This document shows, piece after piece, positions 22,417 to 29,086 of a DNA stretch of 29,086 nt (position 1 is the stretch's first letter; each line of letters starts with the position of its first letter). The position numbers were made by a program, and so were the translations under genes. The notes below the pieces were generated by a model that saw only the letters and a list, made by a program, of their open reading frames with translations, had not been told where the DNA came from and did not search any database. The stretch is from Sphingomonas sp. (GTDB lineage: Bacteria > Pseudomonadota > Alphaproteobacteria > Sphingomonadales > Sphingomonadaceae). The stretch lies in contig JAICXF010000020.1 of NCBI GenBank assembly GCA_025981625.1, forward strand, positions 1-29,086. Reading direction: 5' to 3'.

Positions 22417-23597
22417 CCCTCGACGCTGCCAAATGGGGCAGGCAACGCGGCATGAAGCGGCTCCTCGATGCGCTCGGCGCCGACGAGGGACTGACCCGCT
22501 ACGTCGGCGGGGCCGTGCGCGACGACCTGCTCGACCTGCCGGTCAGCGACATCGACCTCGCCACGCGAATCCCGCCGGATGACGTGGTCCGGAGGCTTGA
22601 GGCCGCGCGGATCAAGGCGGTCCCCACCGGGATCGAGCACGGAACGGTGACCGCGGTCAGCGACGGCCACCCGTTCGAGGTGACCACTCTCCGCCGCGAC
22701 GTTTCGACCGACGGCCGCCGCGCCACGGTCGCGTTCACCGACGACTGGCGCGAGGATGCGGCGCGGCGCGACTTCACGATCAATGCGCTGTCCGCCGACC
22801 CGCGCACCGGCGAGCTGTTCGATTATTTCGGCGGTCTCGACGATCTCGAGCAGCGCCACGTGCGATTCATCGGCGATCCCTTGCAGCGGATCGCCGAGGA
22901 CCATCTGCGGATCCTCCGCTTCTTCCGTTTCCATGCACGCTTTGGTGCTGGCCCCCCCGACCAGGCGGCGCTGGAGGCGTGCACGGTGCGGGCCAATGAC
23001 CTGATGGCCCTGTCGCGCGAGCGGATTGCCGACGAGCTGTTGAAGCTGCTGGCGATGGCCGATCCCTCGCGGACGGTCAGGATCATGGTCGAACGAGCCA
23101 TCCTGCGTCCCGTCATTCCGGAGATCGACGCCGGAGCGCCGCAGCGCCTGCAATCGCTGATCGCGTGCGAACGGGCTGCTGATGTCGCGCCGGCTGCGCT
23201 CCGCCGGCTGGCGGCGCTGCTGCCGCGAGATCGGTCAACCGCCGAAGCCGTGGGCGCCCGCCTGAAACTGTCCAACAAAGCGAAAAAACACCTCGCCTGC
23301 GATGCGATCGAGGACCTCGGCGCCTCGCCGCGGGCGCTCGCCTACCGCGTCGGCGTCGACTGCGCCACCGATCGGCTGTTGCTCGCCGGTCGAACCGAAG
23401 ACGCGGCAGCGCTGCAGGGATGGCACCCGCCCCGGCTTCCAATCGGCGGCGGCGCGCTGATCAAACGCGGCCTGACCGAAGGTCCCGCCGTTGCCCGCAC
23501 CCTGAGGGCAATCGAGGACCGCTGGGTCGCGTCCGGGTTCCCTTCAGGCGAACATCTCGACAGGATCGTCGACGAAGCGCTCGGAGAGGCCGCCTAG
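22407..23597 (+). CDS. cca: CCA-adding tRNA nucleotidyltransferase
   Basis: Adds or repairs the CCA 3' end of tRNAs. The 396-aa protein is class II: nucleotidyltransferase motif GGAVRDDLL with DIDLAT carrying the metal-binding Asp pair, then RRDFTINAL, and the RNA/nucleotide-binding helices DPLQRIAEDHLRILRFFRF. The GTG at 22407 overlaps the Nudix 3' end by 10 bp and gives a full N-terminus (VLTLDAAKWGRQRGMKRLL); an ATG at 22452 is a shorter alternative. Gene order matches the recurring alphaproteobacterial block. It converges on the glycosyltransferase gene with 10 bp between stops. Confidence 0.94.
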   Translation: MVLTLDAAKWGRQRGMKRLLDALGADEGLTRYVGGAVRDDLLDLPVSDIDLATRIPPDDVVRRLEAARIKAVPTGIEHGTVTAVSDGHPFEVTTLRRDVSTDGRRATVAFTDDWREDAARRDFTINALSADPRTGELFDYFGGLDDLEQRHVRFIGDPLQRIAEDHLRILRFFRFHARFGAGPPDQAALEACTVRANDLMALSRERIADELLKLLAMADPSRTVRIMVERAILRPVIPEIDAGAPQRLQSLIACERAADVAPAALRRLAALLPRDRSTAEAVGARLKLSNKAKKHLACDAIEDLGASPRALAYRVGVDCATDRLLLAGRTEDAAALQGWHPPRLPIGGGALIKRGLTEGPAVARTLRAIEDRWVASGFPSGEHLDRIVDEALGEAA

Positions 23598-23607
23598 TCC
23601 AGTCGGC

Positions 23608-24837
23608 TCAGGTGGCGGCAACCGCCGATCGCGGAACGGCGAGCTCGCGTGCCGCATGCACTTGCGCGGCCGGCTGCAAATGCTGCGGGCCGAGGCTTTG
23701 GTAGCGCGCAAAAAGGTCGGCGAAATGTTCGTCCATCGTGCGTACTCGGACCGAGCGGATCGCGGTTGCTCGCTGAAGCTCGGGGCCGCGGTCGATGAAG
23801 CGGCCAATCGCGCGCTCCAGCGAAATCTTCGATCCGGCGCGATAGATCGTGCCGGCGCCGACAGCGAGCTGGTCGAGCGATGCACCCCGGTCCGGAACGA
23901 TCAGCGGGAGCCCGCTGGCGCGGGCTTCGGCGGCGACCATGCAGAAGGTCTCGGCCTCGCAACCGTGGACCAGCGCATCGGCGCTGGCGATCAGCCGCGC
24001 AAGCTCGCCGCGGTCATCGATGCGGGGAAGCAGCACCACGTGGCCGGAGCGGTCGGCGAGCGCCTGGAGCTGGGGCTGCTTGCGGCCATCGCCGACGAGC
24101 AGCATTCCGACCTCGCGTTTCCGTCCGGCCCTGGCGACAGCGCGGATGACCAGGTCCCAGCGCTTTTCCGCCGAGAAGCGGCCGATGCCGAGCAACAGCG
24201 TGGCGTCGCGATCGAGACCCAGCGCGGCAAGCGCCTGCTCGCGCACCGCGGCGGATCGGAGGCTCGGAGAGAATAGATCCGCCTCCACGCCCATGCGGAT
24301 CGTTTCGGCGTTGGCTATGCCGCCGCTCTGAAGCCGCTCGGTCAGCTGCGAATTCGCGCAAACGACCGTGTCGAACATGTGCCCGAGCCCGCGCAAGTGG
24401 CGCCAGAACCAGCCGAACCAGCGATCGATGCGGTCGGTCGAGGCGACACCGCCAAGCCAGCGATAGGCATAGGCCGCGAGCGGATCGGCATGCATCACGA
24501 GCGACCGCGTCGCCGCGCCCTGCCAGCGGCCGACCATCGTCGCGCTTGACCATGGCGACGAGGCCTCGACGTGATCGGGTTGCCAGGCATCGAGCGCGGC
24601 ATGCACCGCGGCTTCGTCGTCGAAATAGCGATATCTCTTGTCGACCGGCAGCCGCGGCCCTGGAACGGTCACCAGCACTCCGCCCGATGCGGGCCGGATG
24701 ACCTCGTGGCGCTCGCCGGGAGCGATCACGATCATCTCGTGGCCGAAGCGCGCCGCCGCGCCGAGTTTCGCCTCGACATAGGTGCGCACTCCGCCGCCGG
24801 CGGGCGTGTAAAAAGCGCAAACGTCGGCGATCCGCAT
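23608..24837 (-). CDS. GT4-family glycosyltransferase
   Basis: A 409-aa GT-B fold retaining glycosyltransferase. The N-terminal domain starts MRIADVCAFYTPAGGGVRTY, a glycine-rich acceptor loop typical of GT4. The C-terminal domain has GIGRFSAEKRWDLVIRAV and the nucleotide-sugar motif E-x7-E in ETFCMVAAEARASGLPLIV. Translation from 24837 is my choice because homology begins there; the frame is open to 24966, which would overlap the divergent deacetylase. The donor and product are unknown; pairing with a DUF2334 deacetylase suggests envelope or exopolysaccharide glycans. The gene shares an 82-bp divergent promoter region with that neighbour. Confidence 0.88.
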   Translation of the reverse strand: MRIADVCAFYTPAGGGVRTYVEAKLGAAARFGHEMIVIAPGERHEVIRPASGGVLVTVPGPRLPVDKRYRYFDDEAAVHAALDAWQPDHVEASSPWSSATMVGRWQGAATRSLVMHADPLAAYAYRWLGGVASTDRIDRWFGWFWRHLRGLGHMFDTVVCANSQLTERLQSGGIANAETIRMGVEADLFSPSLRSAAVREQALAALGLDRDATLLLGIGRFSAEKRWDLVIRAVARAGRKREVGMLLVGDGRKQPQLQALADRSGHVVLLPRIDDRGELARLIASADALVHGCEAETFCMVAAEARASGLPLIVPDRGASLDQLAVGAGTIYRAGSKISLERAIGRFIDRGPELQRATAIRSVRVRTMDEHFADLFARYQSLGPQHLQPAAQVHAARELAVPRSAVAAT

Positions 24838-24919
24838 CGGCCGTAAGTGGCTGCCCGGCGCGGTGAAATTCAAGTGAAGCTTTGTTAATGGGCTGGCGTC
24901 CGGACCGGCTGTAACGCAC

Positions 24920-25690
24920 ATGTCGCTCATGCCCCCTTCAGACCGACGTCTGCTTCTCGCGTCCATTCACGACGTCTCGCCTCGGTTCGAAGCCGAAATA
25001 GACGCCCTGCGCGACTTGCTCCACCCCCACGTCGGCGAGCGCCTGGCGATGCTCGTGGTCCCCAATCACTGGGGCGACGCTCCGCTGGTTGCCGGCTCGT
25101 CATTCGCAACCAAACTCCGCAATTGGGCCGATGGGGGCATCGAGATGTTCCTCCACGGCTATTTCCACCGGGACGATACGCGACACGCCGGCGGCGCCGA
25201 CCGCCTCAAGGCGCGCCTCATGACCGCAAATGAAGGCGAGTTTATGGCCCTCTCGCGGACGGAAGCGGCGGCGCGCATCGCCGACGGGCGCAAGCTCGTG
25301 GAGGACATCGTCGGAACGCCGGTGGCGGGATTCATCGCCCCCGCCTGGCTCTACGGCAAAGGAGCCATCGAGGCAGTCGCCGATGCGGGGTTTCCCCTCG
25401 CCGAAGACCATTTTCGAGTGTGGTCCCCAGTGAGCGGCCAACGGCTCGCGCGCGGGCCGGTGATCACCTGGGCGAGCCGGACCAGGATGCGCCTGGCCTC
25501 GTCGCTCGCCGCCGCCGCCGCGCTTCGGCGGGTGTCGCCCGATGTCCTGCGCATCGGAGTCCATCCGCCCGACGCGCGGCATGCTGTTCTGGTAAGAAGT
25601 ATCGACAAGACGTTCCGGATTGCCGCGAGGAAGCGGCCGCCGGGGCGTTACGCGGACTTGCTGACCGGCCGCCGGCGCGATTTCCAGTAG
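24920..25690 (+). CDS. DUF2334 polysaccharide deacetylase-like protein
   Basis: A 256-aa carbohydrate esterase-like protein. It carries the metal-binding Asp and His expected for the NodB/DUF2334 fold: SIHDVSPRFE near residue 15 and FLHGYFH near 77-83, then GFIAPAWLYG and a late histidine in IGVHPPDA. No signal peptide is seen, so it may be cytoplasmic; the related family acts on glycans or lipids. An ATG three codons in (24929) is an alternative start. It diverges from the GT4 glycosyltransferase. Its 3' end overlaps the c-di-GMP gene by 43 bp in convergent orientation. Confidence 0.85.
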   Translation: MSLMPPSDRRLLLASIHDVSPRFEAEIDALRDLLHPHVGERLAMLVVPNHWGDAPLVAGSSFATKLRNWADGGIEMFLHGYFHRDDTRHAGGADRLKARLMTANEGEFMALSRTEAAARIADGRKLVEDIVGTPVAGFIAPAWLYGKGAIEAVADAGFPLAEDHFRVWSPVSGQRLARGPVITWASRTRMRLASSLAAAAALRRVSPDVLRIGVHPPDARHAVLVRSIDKTFRIAARKRPPGRYADLLTGRRRDFQ

Positions 25691-27408
25691 GCGATCGCGT
25701 CGCTGGGCTCGAGCGGCCTAGCGAAATAGAAGCCCTGGCCCGAAGAGCAGCCGAGCGTCGCAAGCGTGGTCGCCAGCTCGACCGTTTCCACCCCTTCGGC
25801 GGTGGTCGACATGCCGAGCGCTTCGGCGAGGCTAAGCACCGCGCGAACGATCGCCACGGCGTCCGGGTCGATCATCATGCCCGACACAAAGCTCTTGTCG
25901 ATCTTCAACACGTCGATCGGCAGGCGCTGAAGATAGGCAAGGCTCGAATAGCCGGTGCCGAAATCGTCCATCGCCACGGTTGCATTGAGGGCCTTCAGCG
26001 CCTCGAACACACGCGTCGCCCGCGCCGGGTCCTGGACGATCGAGCTTTCGGTCAGCTCCATCGTCAGCCGGTCGCCGCTGAGACCGGTCGACTTGAGCGC
26101 GCTTTCGACCATTCCGGGGATATCGTCCCGTGCAACCTGGATCGCCGACAAGTTGACGCCGACGTAGAGCGGAAGCGTCTCGCCTTCGCTCTGGTCCCAG
26201 CTCGCCAGCGTCCGCGCCGCCTTGTCCATCGCCCAGCGGCCAAGCTGCAGGATCAGGCCGGATTCCTCGGCAACCGGAATGAACTCGGTCGGGCTGATCT
26301 CGCCCCGGTCCTCGTGGAACCAGCGGGCGAGCGCCTCGAAGCCGGCGACTTCTCCCGATTTCAAATTGATCAGCGGCTGAAAGAAAAGCTTCAGTTCATC
26401 CTTGTCGAGCCCGCGCCGAAGCTCGGTCTCGATCGAGAAGCGGCGGCGGGCCTCGGTCGCCTGTTTGGCCTCATAGACCTGCGGCTTGCCTGCCGCCTTT
26501 GCCTGCTTGACCGCGAACTGCGCGTTCCTGAACAGCTCCTCCGAGTCTTGCCCGGCGTGCATCAGCGCAACGCCGATCGCGCATTCGACCCGAATTTCGA
26601 GCTCCGACAGCTTGAACGGGGTCGTCATCACCTGCTGGATTCGCTCGGCGGCCTTGAGCGCGTCCTTCACGCCGCGCCGAAGCGACACCAGCACGCCGAA
26701 TTCGTTGCCCCCGGTCCGGGCCAGCACATCGCCGGCACGCAAGGCGAGGATCAGGCGGCGCGCGAAGGTGATCAGCAGCTCGTCGCCGGCAAGGCTGCCC
26801 ATCGATTCATTGATCCGGCTGAACCGGAGCATGTCGACAACCAGCACCGCATGCTCGAGGTCGCGGGCAACCTTCAGGCCGGCGGTCTCGATCGCTTCCG
26901 TGAAAGCAAGCCGGTTCGGCAGGCCGGTCAGGCTGTCGCGCAGCATCTCGGCGCGAAGCGTGCGCTCCGCCTGGACCTCGACGGTGCGATCGACGACGCT
27001 CAGCAGGCAGCGGGGGAACGGCAGCTTGTTCCTCGGCAGCGGCGCGAGCTTGAGCCGGAAGAATTGCGCGGAAACCCCCTCGCCCTGCTTGAAATCGAGT
27101 TCCCCGACCGTTTCCTCGCCAGCAAAGTAGTTCTGGATCAGGTCGGCGATGCGGCCCTCTTTCAGGCACTGCGCCTCGTTCCAGTCGAGCGACGTGCAAT
27201 TCGACTTTTTCACGGTCTCGGCGAAGCGGCTGTTGTGCGTGGCGACCTTGAGACTGCCATCGTCCAGCCGTTCGATGACGGCGGCGGCGATCGGGAGCGC
27301 GTCGAGCAGGCTGAGATCGCCCGCCGTCGCAAGGTGCGGAGTGGCGTTCAATCTGTCCGTCCGGCGGAACCTCGGGATTCCCCCCGACCGGGTCGCTGCA
27401 GCCTGCAT
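25648..27408 (-). CDS. GGDEF/EAL c-di-GMP protein with degenerate GGDEF motif
   Basis: A 586-aa cytoplasmic protein: a PAS-like N-terminal region (about 35-140), a GGDEF domain (about 150-315) and an EAL domain (about 330-580). The GGDEF motif reads GGNEF (233-237), replacing the metal-binding Asp with Asn, and the IDLD-x-FK line is VVDMLRFSR, so cyclase activity is doubtful. The EAL domain is intact: FEALARW, ELTESS, DDFGTGYSSL, KIDKSFV and AEGVET, all expected of an active c-di-GMP phosphodiesterase. Such pairs often use the GGDEF-like domain as a sensor for GTP or c-di-GMP. The ATG at 27408 is preferred; a TTG at 27426 is also in frame. It converges on the DUF2334 gene. Confidence 0.93.
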   Translation of the reverse strand: MQAAATRSGGIPRFRRTDRLNATPHLATAGDLSLLDALPIAAAVIERLDDGSLKVATHNSRFAETVKKSNCTSLDWNEAQCLKEGRIADLIQNYFAGEETVGELDFKQGEGVSAQFFRLKLAPLPRNKLPFPRCLLSVVDRTVEVQAERTLRAEMLRDSLTGLPNRLAFTEAIETAGLKVARDLEHAVLVVDMLRFSRINESMGSLAGDELLITFARRLILALRAGDVLARTGGNEFGVLVSLRRGVKDALKAAERIQQVMTTPFKLSELEIRVECAIGVALMHAGQDSEELFRNAQFAVKQAKAAGKPQVYEAKQATEARRRFSIETELRRGLDKDELKLFFQPLINLKSGEVAGFEALARWFHEDRGEISPTEFIPVAEESGLILQLGRWAMDKAARTLASWDQSEGETLPLYVGVNLSAIQVARDDIPGMVESALKSTGLSGDRLTMELTESSIVQDPARATRVFEALKALNATVAMDDFGTGYSSLAYLQRLPIDVLKIDKSFVSGMMIDPDAVAIVRAVLSLAEALGMSTTAEGVETVELATTLATLGCSSGQGFYFARPLEPSDAIAYWKSRRRPVSKSA

Positions 27409-27489
27409 GTCAGCGTCTATGCGCAAGAGGGGTTAATTCCGAGTATCTTTTTCCCTCTATGACGGCGACTTAAGCGCGCGGTTAACGAC

Positions 27490-29086
27490 TCATCCGAAAC
27501 GGTTGCTTCTCGGGAAGCCGATCGGCGGGAGACGCCCGGCCGCCCCCCGCGCGGCGCGCCACGGGCCGAGGTCTGTTTCGGTGCGAATTCTTCCGCTTTC
27601 GCCGCCCAGAGGCCAGCTCAGCCCTTCCGAGGCCGTGAACGCAATCGCGTCCGACAGGCCGCCGTCGCGGTAGCGCTGGAGCGTTACGCCCTGGCCTCGC
27701 GCAAGCTCGGGAAGCTCGCCGAGCGGGAAGACGAGCATCTTGCGATTGTCGCCGACCACGGCGACGGCATTCGCTTCGGGCGGAACCACCCGCACCACGG
27801 CGACCCTCGAGCCCGGGCGCACATTGACCAGCTGCTTGCCCTTGCGGGTCTCGGCCAAAGTCGCATCGCCGGTGGCAAGGAAGCCCTTGCCGTCCGAGGA
27901 GGCGAGCAGCAGCTTCATGTCGGGGCGCATCACCAGCAGCTGAACGATGTCGACCTCGGCGTCGAGATCGATGAACAGCCGGACCGGCTCGCCGAAGCCG
28001 CGCGCGCTCGGCAGCTTATCGCCGGCCAGCGTATAGACCCGTCCATTGGACGCGAAGAGCGCAAGCCGGTCGGTGGTCTGGGCGTGGAAATGGATGAACG
28101 GCCCATCCCCCTCGCGCCACTTGAGCTCGCCCACCTGGTCGAGCGCGAGATGCCCCTTCATCGCCCTGATCCAGCCGCGCTGCGACAGGATGACGGTGAT
28201 CGGCTCCTTGTCGATCATCGCCGACCAGTCGATCTCGCGCGCCGGCGCGGCCTGGGCGAATTGCGTCCGCCGTTCATCGCCGAACTTGTCGCGGACCTTC
28301 TTCAAGTCACTCCTCAGCCGTCGCCACTGGAGGGCTTCTTCGGCTACCAGTTTGGTGAGGTCGTCGCGTTCGTCGACCAGCGCCTTGCGCTCGCGGCCGA
28401 TCTCCATCTCCTCGAGCTTGCGCAAGCTGCGCAGCCGCATGTTGAGGATCGCCTCGGCCTGGCGGTCGCTCAGCGAGAACTCGGCCATCATGACCGTCTT
28501 CGGCTCGTCTTCGGTGCGGATGATCTCTATCACCCGGTCGAGGTTGAGATAGGCGGCGAGGAACCCTTCGAGCAGCTCCAGCCGGTCGTCGATCTTGCCG
28601 ATCCGAACCTCGGACCGGCGGACCAGCACGTCCTTCTGGAACGCGAGCCACGCCATCAGCGCTTCCTTGAGGCTCATCACCCCGGGGGTTCGCGTGGCGT
28701 CGAGCACGTTCAGGTTGAGCGGGAAGCGGATCTCGAGGTCGGTCAGCTTGAACAGGCTCTCGAGCAGCAGCTCGGGATCGACGGTCCGCGCCCGCGGCTC
28801 GATCACCACCCGGACCTGCTCGTCGCTTTCGTCGCGGACGTCGGCGAGGATCGGCAGCTTCTTGTCCGCGATCAGCTGGGCGATGTCCTCGATCAGCTTC
28901 GACTTTTGAACCCCGTAAGGAATTTCGCTGACCAGCAGGTGCCAGCCGCCGCCCTTCTCGCGCTCCACCTCGACTTTTGCCCGAAGCCGGAACGCGCCGC
29001 GCCCGCTCGCGTAAGCGGCGGCGATGCCGTCGCGGCTGTCGACAAGAACGCCGCCGGTCGGGAAATCCGGGCCGCCGACGAAATCC
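27490..29086 (-). CDS. parC: DNA topoisomerase IV subunit A, 5' end cut by window edge
   Basis: Type II topoisomerase subunit that decatenates daughter chromosomes with ParE. About 532 C-terminal residues are visible; the catalytic Tyr and N-terminus lie right of the window. At the edge it reads DFVGGPDFPTGGVLVDS and ASGRGAFRLRAKVEVE, the tower-domain region of the GyrA/ParC family. The coiled-coil and gate helices follow (RSLRKLEEMEIGRERKAL). The C-terminal beta-pinwheel has short blades (GWIRAMKGH, EGDGPFIHFHAQTTDRL, VRLFIDLD) and no GyrA box (QRRGGKG), so ParC is preferred over GyrA. It stops 63 bp before the nearest start considered for the c-di-GMP gene. Confidence 0.93.
   Translation of the reverse strand, partial: DFVGGPDFPTGGVLVDSRDGIAAAYASGRGAFRLRAKVEVEREKGGGWHLLVSEIPYGVQKSKLIEDIAQLIADKKLPILADVRDESDEQVRVVIEPRARTVDPELLLESLFKLTDLEIRFPLNLNVLDATRTPGVMSLKEALMAWLAFQKDVLVRRSEVRIGKIDDRLELLEGFLAAYLNLDRVIEIIRTEDEPKTVMMAEFSLSDRQAEAILNMRLRSLRKLEEMEIGRERKALVDERDDLTKLVAEEALQWRRLRSDLKKVRDKFGDERRTQFAQAAPAREIDWSAMIDKEPITVILSQRGWIRAMKGHLALDQVGELKWREGDGPFIHFHAQTTDRLALFASNGRVYTLAGDKLPSARGFGEPVRLFIDLDAEVDIVQLLVMRPDMKLLLASSDGKGFLATGDATLAETRKGKQLVNVRPGSRVAVVRVVPPEANAVAVVGDNRKMLVFPLGELPELARGQGVTLQRYRDGGLSDAIAFTASEGLSWPLGGESGRIRTETDLGPWRAARGAAGRLPPIGFPRSNRFG

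Noticed and set aside
25420..27462. 680-codon open frame on plus opposite the GGDEF/EAL gene
   Set aside because: High-GC codon bias on the minus strand leaves the opposite frame open. The translation is Arg/Ala/His-rich with no domain, and the minus frame has clear EAL motifs.

Overview
The window is a dense, high-GC (roughly 65%) chromosomal segment of an alphaproteobacterium. It is very probably a sphingomonad (Sphingomonas or Sphingomicrobium-like). Grounds for this: the gene order lepB-rnc-era, the tonB-exbB-exbD-exbD cluster, the DUF1285-NudL-CCA transferase block, a membrane-anchored hypothetical protein of a type I recall as common in that order, and dispersed palindromic repeats with a CTTCGAC-GCTCAG type core. 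No phage, IS transposase, CRISPR array, tRNA or rRNA was seen. Most of it is core genome.

Layout. 1-3580: pgi (minus, cut by the left edge), then a tightly coupled lepB-rnc-era run on plus. 3577-5490: a sirtuin gene (cobB) carrying a palindromic repeat inside its reading frame, a hypothetical membrane protein between two small palindromes, and a decayed fragment of a second sirtuin 5' end; this is the most rearranged part of the window. 5491-10640: a plus-strand run of lipoprotein, DUF72 protein, dapB, amino-acid permease, aminotransferase and nth, mostly with start/stop overlaps. 10519-14855: minus-strand alr, GFA-family protein, PhyH-family dioxygenase and glmS. 15077-15802: an exported TPR protein. 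15812-21210: minus-strand glmU, exbD, exbD, exbB, tonB, folB and a FolM-like reductase. 21263-23597: plus-strand DUF1285, CoA pyrophosphatase and CCA-adding enzyme. 23608-25690: divergent glycosyltransferase and DUF2334 deacetylase. 25648-29086: minus-strand c-di-GMP protein with a degenerate GGDEF motif, then parC cut by the right edge.

Functional themes are cell-envelope precursor synthesis (glmS and glmU for UDP-GlcNAc, alr for D-Ala, dapB for diaminopimelate/lysine), energised outer-membrane uptake (TonB system), RNA and translation maintenance (rnc, era, CCA transferase), pterin/folate metabolism (folB plus FolM-like reductase) and DNA upkeep (nth, parC).

I see no clear new multi-gene system. 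The best leads are small-scale: a mobile palindrome domesticated as protein sequence inside cobB, another that supplies the stop codon of its neighbour gene, a basic Nth tail read from the antisense of alr, a perfect 14-bp intercistronic hairpin between exbB and exbD, and a glucose-6-phosphate isomerase with glycine at the expected catalytic glutamate.
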